This document shows positions 22,184 through 33,487 of a stretch of DNA of 64,000 nt, piece after piece. How positions within the stretch are numbered: position 1 is the first letter of the stretch; each line of letters begins with the position of its first letter. The translations under genes were made by a program, and so were the position numbers. The stretch comes from Triticum aestivum (lineage: Eukaryota > Streptophyta > Magnoliopsida > Poales > Poaceae). Location of the stretch: the NCBI RefSeq assembly GCF_018294505.1, contig NC_057807.1, positions 169,536,883-169,600,882 of the forward strand, given 5' to 3'. The notes under the pieces are model-generated. The model was not told the DNA's origin, made no database searches, and saw only the letters and a list, made by a program, of their open reading frames with translations.

Positions 22184-24595
22184 TCACAAGTAACTAGTGG
22201 GCAAATAAATTTTCGAGTCTCTGGCCACTTGATGTTTCAAAAACAAATTCGGCTTCTGGGAGACCTTTTCTTTTAGGGTTAGATGCTTGCGGTGATCAGC
22301 ACACCATTCATTGTTGCGCCAGAGAACGCCAAACCTCATTACCTTGAGCACACTTGCCTCTAGAACAAAGAACCTGGCCAATTTAATCTCAGATGTGCTG
22401 CCTCAGTAGTCGATCAAATCAACTTGGAGATCAAGGTATTCGGGTATTTTTTTTATCTGCAAAACAAGAGAACCTATTAGAGCAGATGGGTGTATAAGAT
22501 TGTCGTGTCATGAAGAGGTGCTAATATCATTTGCTCATATGATAGTTTTTCTTGAAACAAGGCATATGATAGGGTTGGCTGGCTAGTGATATTTTTTGAC
22601 TCTCTCTCCCTCCCTTTCCTCTCATTTACCTAGGAGCACATGAAGAGCTCGAGCATTTGTTGCCATCCACTCTGTGGCCAATGCCATATTTCTCAAAAGT
22701 ATGCCACATAATACGCATGGATGTCCAATCAAAAGATTTTTGGCACCGCTCTAGCGATGTGGGAGAGTTGGCACCGCTGTGCACACATACCCACATATAT
22801 AAACAAATAAATCAAACCAACTACACCAGCCTCTCACTCTCCCAAACAAGTGTTTTTTATTGCCTCAGTCCTCTCCCTCTCCCACGCAAGTGTTTTTTCA
22901 TTGCGTGTGTTAATTTGGCATTGAAGCAAAGTAGGTGATCTAGATTGGGGCACCAGGTGAGCAATGGAGGGGCATCGATGCCAAATGCATCACAAGTAAA
23001 TTTGGCACGTGTTTCGGCCTACATAGTGGAGGGTCGTTATCATGCACTTTTGTACTACCTCATATTTAGTGTAAAATTTTGACCATATATTTACCTAAGA
23101 AAATGCCAATGCATGTCACCAAAAATTATACAATTTGAAATTATGTTCAAATACAAATCCAATGATATAATTTTTAGTGACATGCATTACCTTTTTGTTA
23201 ATTAAATCTATGGTCAAATTTTGGTACTACAAAATAGGAAGAGTAAACCAGGACGGAGGTAGTACTTGCTCTTAGGGTAACCATACAATTACTAGTCTAA
23301 GTTACTTGCTACTATGACTAGCCTAGGCTACTATAGTAGTAGTACAACAAAAAAACGATGCAGGTGATCACGTGAGAAAAATATACTAAAGAACATTTCT
23401 TTCGGTGCAGTGCGTAGATGTAGTTTTGAACACTACACTTTTCATCATAATTTGGGAAAATTACAAAAAAATGAGCTATGTTGTGATTACCGTTTACTAA
23501 TAGAAAAGAAGTTTCACCTCGATGAGTAGCTTCTCGGTGCACAGAAAGCATGTAAGGAATCCAACAACTTGATCCAGATTGGGGCCGATAGATTTTGTTG
23601 CCAAGATTATCACTGTGCGAATAGAGTGGGTCAAGCTTGTGGGAATTATTTTCTAGATGACAGTTGTAAATACATCAAGAAGAAATTTAAAAATGTGAAT
23701 TTCAAGAAGACGGAGAAGAAGATCAGTGTTGTACCTGAATGATTACGGATCCAATAAAGATTTTGGAGAATTTGGCAGATGAGTACACCAACACTGTTAA
23801 TTTCGGCGCGTCAATGACCATGATTTTTGTTGGACTTTCTAGATCAGATACAAGCAATCTCTCAAGGAAAGGCGCATTCTCAGTGACCATAACATGGAAC
23901 AGCTGGAGTGATCTCTTCCCAATTGAACCCGTGGAGATTCGTCAGAGATTCGTCGAGGCGATGTGGAGGCTAATGAACCCGTGGATCTGCTGAAGACAAA
24001 GGTACTCGAGCGCAGTACAGCTACGGAGCAGGTGCTCCATAGCCTTCTTCGAGATGCCAATGTCGAAGAGGTCAAGCTGCTTGAGTTAAGGTAGAAGAAG
24101 GGCAAGCGCGACATTAATCTGGGGAAGATAGCAGGAGCTGAAGCTGGTGCGGCGCAGCATTGGCATGAGGCGGAGCACGGACGGCGGTAGAGCGCGACAT
24201 CGTCCAGCTTCAAAGCTGAGCTCCTCGAGCTGATCTAGGGCGGGGGAAAAGAATCACTCGTCGAACATGTCTTGGACCTTGCAGTTGGTACTGAACATGC
24301 GGATGTCAAGGCATCTGGTTGGCCCAGGGTGCGATGAAAGGATCTTGGAGACTGCAGCCATGTGTTTGCAATCCCCATCACAGAGGCAGCTGTCAACGGT
24401 GAGGTTGAGGGGGACGCGGCGCCAGAGGGGGCGCCACCGCCGGGAGAGCAGGGTGGTCCACATGGCAGATTTGGTGGGGATGAGGCCAATGATGACGAGA
24501 AGCATGTCATCGGGGAGGCTGCTGATGAAGTCCAGGCTCGCCGGAAGCATTTTCGGCTTGAGCTGCCTCCGCTTGTTGGCTGCCTCGCCGTCCAT
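22184..24595 (-). pseudogene. F-box/LRR/FBD-domain protein, three exons, decayed
   Basis: Minus-strand gene with exons 24595-23735, 23652-23518 and 22456-22184. All junctions have GT...AG borders and fall in phase 0. Exon 1 begins with a basic leader and an F-box (SSLPDDMLLVIIGLIPTKSA, WTTLLSRRWRPLWRRVPLNL), which normally binds SKP1 in an SCF ubiquitin ligase. Leucine-rich segments follow (LKQLDLFDIGISKKAMEHLL, LEYLCLQ). Exon 2 is the pre-FBD segment (PTSLTHSIRTVIILATKSIG) and exon 3 the FBD domain (ARFFVLEASVLKVMRFGVLW, ending in a short tail). Four stops interrupt an otherwise unbroken frame: 24254-24256, 24086-24088, 23942-23944 and 22403-22405. An upstream ATG at 24685 is also in frame but adds a low-complexity leader. 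Part of the expected segment between exons 2 and 3 seems missing. Confidence 0.8.
23053..23278. mobile_element. Diverged Stowaway-type MITE in the second intron of the F-box pseudogene
   Basis: TACTACCTC at the left and GACGGAGGTAGTA at the right are inverted, as are AAATTTTGACCATA.ATTTA and TAAAT.TATGGTCAAATTTT. It is non-coding and decayed, and lies within the 1.06-kb intron 22457-23517. Confidence 0.6.
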
Positions 24596-25000
24596 CTCAG
24601 CCTGCGGCGACGCTGGTGTACACGTGTGTTGGTGTGTGTTGTGTGCTGGTTGTGCGCGAGTGCGTCCTTCTGTGCATGCCGCCACGCAGTGGTGAAGTGT
24701 GCATGAGTGCGTCCGTCACGCAGAAGACGTGTGCCCTCAATTTACTAGCATGCGGGGTGCTACCCCGAATGGTTTCAACTTTGTTTACTTCACCGCGTGT
24801 CAGATGGGACTCTAGTTTACTTATTTTCACCCACTGCCACATGGGCCAGCACACGAAGATAGTGAACACGAGTTGACAAGGCAGTATGTGGACTTGTTGG
24901 CCGGTTAACTAAACAATATAGGGAACTATACGCTGACACCGTGACCTTATAATCCCTCGGCATAGAGAGTTCGAGTGAGAGAGGAGGCCCATGAGAGATA

Positions 25001-25004
<4 letters not shown>

Positions 25005-25038
<34 letters not shown>
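25005..25038. repeat. (GA)n microsatellite
   Basis: About 17 uninterrupted AG dinucleotides directly before a Stowaway MITE. Related GA tracts occur at 25297-25312, 26894-26928 and 27120-27151, giving the whole 24.96-27.27 kb interval a strong purine bias on the plus strand. Confidence 0.95.
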
Positions 25039-25040
<2 letters not shown>

Positions 25041-25041
25041 A

Positions 25042-25285
25042 CTCCCTCCGTTCTATAATGTAGTGCCTACATTTTTTAAGTCAATCTTTTGAAACTTTGA
25101 CCAAGTTTATAAATAAATTACTTGTATCTACAATACCAGAGATAAATGAAGGTATGAAGTAAATACATGTTGTGGTGAATCTAATAATCGTTCCAGATGT
25201 AAATGTTTTTCTCCACATATGCCTGGTCAAACTTTTCTAAGGTTTGACTTTTCAAAACATCCATATGATTATGGACGTGAGAGAG
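25042..25285. mobile_element. Stowaway MITE, copy 1
   Basis: Begins CTCCCTCCGTTCTATAATGT after TA (25040-25041) and ends before TA (25286-25287). It has the inner inverted pair TTTGACCAAGTTTAT and TGGTCAAACTTT. This is a typical 240-bp Triticeae Stowaway. Confidence 0.8.
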
Positions 25286-25977
25286 TACCTAACTAGAGAG
25301 AGAGAGAGAGAGGGAAATAGAAAGAGTGACTGAAAAAAGTATGTGTGCGTGTGTGAAAGAGACATGGACAACACACGATAAAACAGAAAAAGCGTGTGTG
25401 TCTTATGAGAACATATCACACATGCATCTTCGATAGCGGAAAAAGGTGAGGAGATAGTGTGTGGTTGTTTGCAACCGAGAGAGAAAGGCCCCTAGCACGT
25501 GGCCAATAGGGGTCCGACAAACAAGGGAGACAGGTCGAGAGATATGTACGGAGAAAATGCAGACATGGGGAGGAGAAAGTGTATGTTTGTCATAGAGAGA
25601 TCGCCTAGAGATCGTGATGGGACTACATGGGTGGGAGATCGAGTGACAAGGTGTGTGTGCGATAAAAGATACCCCGAGGGTTATCAAGATAGACGTGTGG
25701 ATGGAAGGAGACAATATGTGTGTTCCTGATGGCTAGTGAGAGATAGTCAAACTTAGGGGTGGACTGCGTGTGCCTATGATGGAGTGAGGGATTATTTTAC
25801 TTAGGGGGGTGTGTGTCACATAGAGAGAGAACAAGGGCGGAGAGTGTCAGATGGGTCTATGTAGCGTGAGCGAGACATGTGTGTGTGTGAACCAGGGAGA
25901 TATAAAGTTTGAGAGAGATAGAGGAGCCCTGGTAAGGCTGAGACGTTCATCAGATAGCCGAGAGGGGGAAAGAGATA

Positions 25978-26225
25978 TTCCATCCGCTCGATAATGCAGT
26001 GCATATAAATTCTTTAGAAGTCAAACTTTGGAAACTTTGACCAGGTTTGCGCAAATATTATTTATATGTACAATGCCAAAGATACATCATATGAAACTAC
26101 ATCTCATGATGAATCTAATGGTATATGTTTGCCGTTCTAGATGTAAATGTCTTTCTCCACGTACATCGTCAAACTTTGTGATGTTTGACTTTTCAATAAA
26201 TCTATATGCTATGGCCCGAAGAAAG
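25978..26225. mobile_element. Stowaway MITE, copy 2
   Basis: Diverged copy of the MITE at 25042-25285 (TTCCATCCGCTCGATAATGC; GAAACTTTGACCAGGTTTGC). Because the DNA on both sides of the two copies is also duplicated, this copy arose by tandem duplication and not by separate insertion. Confidence 0.75.
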
Positions 26226-27117
26226 TGCCTAAGTAGATAGAGATCAAGTGCGTGTGAAGGAGAATGAGTGAGTGTGCAAAAAGAGTATGTGTGTGAAAGA
26301 GAAAGGGACAACAAACGATAAATTAGAGAGAGAAGTGTGTGTGTGTGTTCGTTTCTTATGCAAACATATCACGCATGCATCTCTGAGATATAAAAGCGAG
26401 GTGAGGAGATACACGAAGATAGCTAGTACGTGATTGTTTGCAACGGAGAGACACACCCCTATAGCACATGCCCAATAGAGGTCTGGCCAACAAGGAACAA
26501 AGGTCGAGAGGGACGCATGGATAGGATGGACACATGGGGAGGGAGAGAGGGTGTGTTTCTGATAGAGAGATCCACTCGAGATCGTGTGGGGACTATATGG
26601 GTGGGTGATAGAGGGACGAGGTTCTTATGCAATAGAAAGATGCCCCGAGAGAAATCGAGATAGACCATGCACATGTTTGTGATGGAGACTAAGAATTAGC
26701 TAGTCATATTCATACAGGGGGGACTGCGTGTGCCTACAATTGAGTGAGAGACCATCATACTTCGCTAGGCATTATATTGTGTGTGTGCGTGTGAGATGGA
26801 GAGAGAACGAGGGGGATAGATAGAGTTGTAGATGTGTCTATCGAGTGCGGGTGAGATATGCATGTGTATGTGTTACACAGGGATATGGAGAGTTTGAGAG
26901 AGAGCGAGAGAGAGAGAGAGAGAGAGAGGGAAGAGCTTCGAGACGACAGAGTGGTGCGTGAGAGAGTTACGGGCAACGAGCCAGGGAATTTGTGTGCATA
27001 TGATGAGTGCACCCAATATATTTAGCTTGGCCTAGAGAATCATACATAGTTTGTGAGAGAGACCTATACATGGAGTGTATATGCATGCAAACTAGAAAGG
27101 CCCCCCCCACACACACA

Positions 27118-27119
<2 letters not shown>

Positions 27120-27161
<42 letters not shown>

Positions 27162-27177
27162 GGAGAGAGATGGAGAG
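27120..27177. repeat. (AC)n/(AG)n compound microsatellite
   Basis: A short C run and CACACACA are followed by about 16 AG units and interrupted GAGA. Not coding. Confidence 0.9.
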
Positions 27178-27279
27178 GGACCAACAAGGTTTGTGTGTTG
27201 GATGCGCGCGACAGAATTGAAGATTTTCGGCGAGAGAGAGGGAGAGAGAGCAGGAGTCTAGGAGAGGGGGAGGTCGCTT

Positions 27280-27915
27280 TTATGCATCAAAGACTGATAT
27301 AAACCATGTTTCGATATAAACTTGCATTCAAATATTTAAAATGTAGAACATGTTGTGTGCAACCCACACATGAACTGAGATATGGGTATCAAACAAGTTC
27401 ATTAATTTGACTTTCAACATGTTCATGGAGTACTATAATACTGTACAACATGCTACTCGATTGAGGTGTTAATTTTGGATTTAGTTCACTATGTTGACCT
27501 GGTAAATGAGCTATTTCATTGAATCGAGCTATTTCATTTTGGGTTTGATTATCGTTGTTGAGTGGGTCAACTATTTGTCATATAGTAAATCGTTAGCAAC
27601 GAGCATGTAAAACACATTAGTCCCGAGCATCGTCTCTCCATCTAAAAAAGAAGTCGCAAAGCTAATATTTCAAAATTTGATTGGAATCAACTTGGTAAGG
27701 TAGACGTGGATGCTCGTTGTCCCAAAATTTGAACGAGCTGCTAAACACCCTCTCCTCAGTGGAATTCGCCCGAGCAAATAAATGGGAGACGCGAAATTAC
27801 CGTCCTATGTGGGACACACATCAATTGGCTTGTTGTACATCTAGGGTAGGTTCGTAACTTCATCCAAGCGCGCCTTCTCCTCGGCCGAAATGACATGTGC
27901 CGAATAATTCATAAA
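27280..27915. other. Non-coding spacer
   Basis: AT-rich at the left, becoming richer in CGCC/CTCC toward the minisatellite. The 21-base string GAGCTATTTCATTGAATC... is followed by a second GAGCTATTTCATT, a small local duplication near 27508-27540. No gene or terminal repeat is seen. Confidence 0.5.
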
Positions 27916-27917
27916 CC

Positions 27918-28170
27918 ATGGGCAGCAAAACACCCTCTCCTCACCCGAAATCACTCGCACTGACTATTTCAAAACACGCCCTCCTCGTCCGGAATCGCTC
28001 GCGCCCACTATTTCAAAACACGCCCGAAATCGCTCGCGCCCACTATTTCAAAACACGCCCGAAATCGCTCGCGCCCACTATTTCAAAACACGCCATCCTC
28101 GCCCAAAATCGCTCGCGCCCACTATTCAAACACGCCCTCCTCACCCGAAATCGCTCGCGCCCACTATTTG
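27918..28170. repeat. Minisatellite, units of about 37-48 bp, about 6-7 copies
   Basis: Repeats of CGAAATCGCTCGCGCCCACT followed by ATTTCAAAACACGCC, with or without an inserted CTCCTC. Central copies are identical and outer ones diverged. It produces an open frame on each strand (27918-28289 plus, 28043-28282 minus) with repetitive peptides such as NRSRPLFQNTPEIARAHYFK; I regard these as by-products. The array has no palindromic repeats or unique spacers and is not a CRISPR. Confidence 0.9.
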
Positions 28171-28252
28171 GGAGAAGCAAATTTACTCTACTACCCCCGA
28201 CCCTCTGTAGACAGGTCCAAGCCCGGAAGCCTAAAGGCAGGGGTAAAACTGT

Positions 28253-28283
28253 AACCCCCCCCCCCCCCCCACACACACACACA
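28253..28283. repeat. Poly-C plus (AC)n tract
   Basis: About 18 C residues followed by ACACACACACAC. It lies near the point where similarity to the Fatima-like element begins to the right, so it may mark an old deletion or insertion border. Confidence 0.9.
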
Positions 28284-28376
28284 TTTTAGACAAATACGTT
28301 CGTAAGACATGGTTCCCCCTCCCAATTCCCCATTCATACCTCGTGAGCGCCAAATCACCTTCTCCCCGGAAGCTTC

Positions 28377-29023
28377 ATTCTCCCCAGTTGCGGCCAGGTA
28401 TCTGGCCTCCCGAAGCTTCATGATGTCCTCCTCCGTAAGGGAGGAGACCATCCACTTGCCTCCCACTCGGACATGCTTGGAATGGCTTTGCGGAGAAGGT
28501 GAAAGTTGGGGCGCTAGAGCTCGAGCGAGAATGGATGAGCAGAGGAAGAAGAAGGCGTGGGTGAAAAGGGGGAATCCTTATCTCCTTATAAATGCGGTAA
28601 AAATTGTGCACCTCCCCACTTGCCCCATAAACTCGCTTATTCCCCAAGCGCCGTGTTGATGGCGTGGTTGGGTTACCCACACCCATATTGATGAGTATCC
28701 CATGATAAGGGGACACAATCTCTGCTTCGACAAGACGTGCCTTTGAAACCGCCTCACAAAATGTGCAGTAGCAGGTTGGGAAAAACAGTTCGAATAAATG
28801 ACCGGGCCGCGGCGTGATGTCACGCTATGAAAAGTTGCCAGCAGTTTAGATTTGTGGAATATTGTGCTTCTACGGTGGTATGTGGAATTTGTTTTGCAGA
28901 GTCGGACACTATCCTTGTGTTCAAGATCTTTTTTGGAGTATTCGGAGAAGGAACCCGCCTTGCAATGCCGAAGACAATCTGCGCGCCGGACTTATCATCA
29001 TTGAAGCCTGGTTCAGGTGCAAC
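28377..29023 (+). mobile_element. 3' internal remnant of a Fatima-like gypsy element
   Basis: Corresponds closely to 53290-53944 of the complete Fatima-like element. It has the first exon of an antisense gene (28474-28377, minus), a TATA box for it (28585-28592), the CTCGCTTATTCCCCAAGCGC stretch and the pre-LTR sequence TTGAAGCCTGGTTCAGG. The minus-strand exon reads GGKWMVSSLTEEDIMKLREA, one base out of frame with its ATG. Everything left of 28377, including gag and the 5' LTR, is missing. Confidence 0.8.
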
Positions 29024-29195
29024 TGAGGGAATCCAGGATTAGGGGGTCCTCGAGCAGCCAGACTATGTACCCGTGCAGGACTATTGGACTATGAAGATAC
29101 AAGATTGAAGACTTCGTCCCGTGTCCGGATGGGACTCTCCTTCGCGTGGAAGGCAAGCTTGGCAATTTGGATATGTAGATTTCCTTCTCTGTAAC
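29024..29195 (+). mobile_element. Fatima-like 3' LTR, left part (split by a nested element)
   Basis: Begins TGAGGGAATCCAGGATTAGG and runs to ...CTTCTCTGTAAC. The LTR is then cut by the Athila-type element 29196-40440 and resumes at 40441. Confidence 0.9.
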
Positions 29196-30604
29196 TGATA
29201 CGTCTCCAACGTATCTACTTTTCCAAACACTTTTGCCCTTGTTTTGGACTCTAACTTGCATGATTTGAATGAAACTAACTCGGATTGATGTTGTTTTCAG
29301 CAGAACTACCATGATGTTGTTTTATGTGTAGAAAAGAAAAGTTCTCAGAATGTCCTGGAAATCCACGGAGGCACTTTTTGGAATTAATAAGAATTTTTGG
29401 CGAAAGAATTAATGCCAGGAGGCCCACAGCCTGTCCACGAGACAGGAGGGCGCCCCCTAGGGTGCGGCCTCCTATCTCATGGGCCCCCTAGACCTCCACC
29501 GACCTCAACTCCAACTCCATATATTCACGTTCGGGGAGAAAAAACCAGAGAGAAAGTTGCATCGTGTTTTATGACACGGAGCCGCCGCCAAGCCCTAATC
29601 TCTCTCGGGAGGGCTGATCTGGAGTCCGTTCGGGGCTTCGGAGAGGGGGATTCGTCGCCGTCGTCATCATCAACCATCCTCCATCACCAATTTCATGATG
29701 CTCACCGCCGTGTGTGAGTAATTCCATCGTAGGCTTGCTGGACGGTGATGGGTTGGATGAGACTTACCATGTAATCAAGTTAGTTTTGTTAGGGTTTGAT
29801 CCCTAGTATCCACTATGTTCTGAGATTGATGTTGCTATGACTTTGCTATGCTTAATGCTTGTCACTAGGGCCCGAGTGCCATGATTTCATATCTGAACCT
29901 ATTATGTTTTCATGAATATATGTGTGTTCTTGATCCTATCTTGCAAGTCTATAGTCACCTATTATGTGTTATGATCCGACAACCCCGAAGTGACAATAAT
30001 CGGGATACTTCTCAGTGATGATCGTAGTTTGAGGAGTCCATGTATTCACTTTGTGTTAATGCTTTGTTCCGGTTCTGTATTAAAGGAGGCCTTAATATCC
30101 CTTAGTTTCCGTAAGGACCCCGCTGCAACGGGAGGGTAGGACAAAAGATGTCATGCAAGTTCTTTTCCATAAGCACGTATGACTATTTACGGAATACAAG
30201 ACTACATTACATTGATGAATTGGAGCTAGTTCTATATCTCCCTATGTTATAGCTATTACATGAGGAATCGCATCCGGCATAATTATCCATCACTGATCCA
30301 TTGCCTACGAGCTTCTCACATATTGTTCTTCGCTTATTTACTTTTCCGTTGCTACTGCTACAACTACTACAAAAACCCAAAAACATTTATCTTTACTTTT
30401 GTTATCTTTACTATTATTATCATACCACTTTTGCTACTAAACACTTTGCTGCAGATACTAAGTTATCCAGGTGTGGTTGAATTGACAACTCAACTGCTAA
30501 TACTCAAGAATATTCTTTGGCTCCCCTTGTGTCGAATGAATAAATTTGGGTTGAATACTTTACCCTCGAAAGCTGTTGCGATCCCCTACACTTGTGGGTT
30601 ATCA
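29196..30604 (+). mobile_element. 5' LTR of the 29.2-40.4 kb Athila-type element
   Basis: 1,409 bp, TGATACGTCTCC...CTTGTGGGTTATCA, with a TATA-like CCATATATTC at 29517-29526. The 3' LTR (1,415 bp) differs at several percent of positions by eye, mostly transitions, so this element is older than the Fatima-like one at 45-54 kb. The ORFs inside are LTR by-products. Confidence 0.92.
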
Positions 30605-30615
30605 AGACTAATTTC

Positions 30616-30633
30616 TGGCGCCGTTGCCGGGGA
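30616..30633 (+). promoter_or_regulatory. Primer-binding site (tRNA-Asp type)
   Basis: TGGCGCCGTTGCCGGGGA, 11 bases after the 5' LTR and identical to the site at 5744-5761. Confidence 0.85.
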
Positions 30634-30673
30634 GCATAGCTCTATTCTCTGAGTCACTTGGGATTTATATCTG

Positions 30674-33487
30674 TTGATCACTATGAAGAACTTGAAAGAC
30701 GACCGAACCACTATTTTGCCCACAACTACGAGGGGAGGTAAGGAGCTACCATCTAGCTCTGCATTAGATTCTCCTTCTGTTATTAGTAGGCTTGCGACAC
30801 CTAAACCTACTACTGCTATGAATTCTGATATGTCGCATGTTATTGATGATGCCACTTCTGATCTGCATGATGAAACTACTTCTGTGCGTGATACTACTTT
30901 GCCATTAGGTGAATTTCTTGATGAACAACTTGCTAGAGTTAGGGGGAATGAAAATATTGAAGAACCTATTATTGATGATAGTGATGATGAAGGTTCCCCC
31001 AATGATTATGTATTACCTGTTGTTCCTAAGGGTTATGTTATGAGTGAAGCAGCTGCTATGGAAATTGTTGCTTGCAATGATAGAAATGATCTTAAGAAAT
31101 TATTAGCTAAATGGAAGCAGCAGTCTCTTAGTGCTTGAATGAAACCTGGTCCTGCTTTTGCTACTTCACCTATCTGTGTTACTGATAAGGATTATGAATT
31201 CTCTGTTGATCCTGATATTATTACTTTAGTTGAATCTGATCCTTTTTATGGCCTTGAATCTGAAACTGTTGTGGCACATCTTACCAAGTTGAATGATATA
31301 GCCACCCTGTTTACTAATGATGAGAAGTCTCGCTATTTATATATCCTTAAGATATTCCCGTTCTCATTAAAGGGTGATGCTAAGACATGGTATAATTCTC
31401 TTGCTCCTGGTTGTGTGCATAGTCCCAAGGATATGATTTATTACTTCTCTGCTAAATATTTCCCTGCTCATAAGAAACAAGATGCCTTGCAGGAAATATA
31501 TAATTTTGTGCAAATCAAAGAAGAGAGTCTCCCACAAGCTTGGGGGAGGCTTCTCCGGTTACTTAATGCTTTGCCCGATCATATTCTTAAGAAAAATGAA
31601 ATACTTGATATCTTTTATAATGGACTAATCGATGCTTCCAAGGACTACTTGGATAGTTGTGCTGGTTGTGTTTTCAGGGAAAGAACAGTCGACCAAGCTG
31701 AAATACTATTGAATAATATGTTGACTAATGAAAATAATTGGACTCTTCCCGAGTGATTTCCTGAAGTAATTCCTGAACCAATTGAGCCAACTCCTGAGCC
31801 TATTCCTAAACCCACTCCGAAAAAGAGAGGTGTTTTATTTCTCAGTCCCGAAGATATGCAAGAGGCAAAGAAATCAATGAAAGAAAAAGGTATTAAAGCT
31901 GAAGATGTTAAGAATTTACCCCCTATTGAAGAAATACATGGTCTTAATATACCGCCTGAAGAACCACATTGTCTTGATAACCCGACACAGGTAGTAAAGG
32001 TAAATTCTCTCTATAGATATGATAAAGTCGAAGTCCCCTCTACTAAATTTCATAGCCCATGCTTAGATGAATTTGATGACTTTATGGCTAGACAAGAAAG
32101 TTTTAATGCTTATGTTGGTAGAGAGTTAAAGAATAATGCTTTCGAGATAGGACGCGTAAGTGATAATCTGGCTAGAGTTAAAGATGAACTTCACCGCTGT
32201 AGCAAATATGCTTCTATGGTTGCTACTCAAGCTGAGCAAGTACTTAAAGCTCAAAATGATTTGCTTGGTGAATTAAATAATAAAAATGACTTTGCTGTTA
32301 GAGTGGCTACTAGAACTGGTACAATGACTTAGGAACCTTTGTATCCTGAAGGCGAACCTAAGAGAATCGAGCAAGATTCTCAGAGAAATAATTTAGAGGA
32401 TCCTAGTTCTTCTAAAAAGAAGAAAAAGAAAAACGATAGAACTTTGCATGCTTCTAGAGAACCTACTATAGACACAGCTGAGAATCCTAATTATATTTCT
32501 ATTTCTGATGCTGAAACACAATCAGGTGATGAATATGAACCTAGTGATAATGTTAATGATAATGTTCGTGTTGATGCTCAACCTAGCAAAAACAATGATG
32601 TAGAAATTGAACCTGCTATTGATCTTGATAACCCACAATCAAAGAATCAACGTTATGATAAGAGAGATTTTGTTGCTAGGAAGCATGGTAAAGAAAGATA
32701 ACCATGGGTTCAGAAACCCATGACCTTTCCTCCTAAACCATCCAAGTCAAAGGATGATGAGGATTTTGAGCGCTTTGCTGAAATGATTAGACCTATTTTC
32801 TTATGTATGCGCTTAACTGATATGCTGAAAGTAAATCCTTATGCTAAGTATATGAAGGATATCATCACAAATAAAAGAAAGATACCGGAAGCTGAAATTT
32901 CCACCATGCTTGCTAATTACACTTTTAAGGGTGGAATACCAAAGAAACTTGGAGATCCGGGTGTTCCAACTATACCATGCTCTATTAAAAGAAATTATGT
33001 TAGAACTGCTTTATGTGATCTTGGAGCCGGTGTTAGTGTTATGCCTCTCTCTTTATATCGTAGACTTGAATTGAATAAGTTGACACCTACTGAAATATCT
33101 TTGCAGATGGCTGATAAATCAACTGCTATACCTGTCGGTATTTGTGAGGATGTGCCTGTTGTGGTTGCAAATGTCACTATCTTAACGGATTTTGTTATTC
33201 TTGATATTCCCGAGGACGATAGTATGTCTATTATCCTTGGTAGACCTTTTCCTAATACTGCAGGGGCTGTTATTGATTGCAACAAAGGCAATGTCACTTT
33301 TCATGTTAATGGTAATGAGCATACGATACACTTTCCGAGGAAACAATCTCAAGTTCATAGCATCAATTCTATTGAAAAAGTTCCAACTATCATTTTTGGA
33401 GGTTTTGAATTTCCTCTCCCTACTGTCAAGAAAAAGTATGATATTCTTATTGTTGGGGATTTTCATATCCCCGTTGAGGTAACTTAG
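30674..33487 (+). pseudogene. Athila-type gag-protease polyprotein with four in-frame stops
   Basis: One frame of about 938 codons without any frameshift, interrupted by TGA 31136-31138, TGA 31754-31756, TAG 32330-32332 and TAA 32699-32701, and ending at TAG 33485-33487. An acidic N-terminal part is followed by the retrotransposon gag core (31200-31756; FPFSLKGDAKTWYNSL and RLLNALPDHILKKNEILDIF), which forms the particle. A coiled-coil-like segment and a lysine-rich linker (SSKKKKKKNDR) come next. The C-terminal aspartic protease has the active-site motif CDLGAGVSVM (33014-33043), a variant of D-[ST]-G, and the second motif IILGRPF (33230-33250). No RT follows. Each stop could derive from CGA, CAG or CAA by one C-to-T change. 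Confidence 0.85.

Larger units (their letters stand above)
25042..26935. repeat. Tandem duplication of a ~0.95-kb GA-rich unit containing a MITE
   Basis: Unit 1 (25042-25977) and unit 2 (25978-26935) share, in order: the MITE, the ACATATCAC.CATGCATCT block (25412 and 26364), CCAATAG.GGTC.G.C.AACAAG (25502 and 26471), GAGATCG.G.TGGGACTA (near 25611 and 26579), GGACTGCGTGTGCCTA (25762 and 26721) and the final GAGAGAG run. Offsets range from about 936 to 969 bases, reflecting indels. Many open frames run through it only because GA-rich DNA lacks stops. Confidence 0.75.

Noticed and set aside
24597..27261. Many ORFs in the GA-rich region
   Set aside because: They are by-products of (GA)n and related repeats (runs of RERERE or SLSLSL), overlap one another, and shift between the duplicated units.
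27918..28170. CRISPR-like array
   Set aside because: Repeats are directly adjoining with no unique spacers, and the surrounding DNA is clearly plant.
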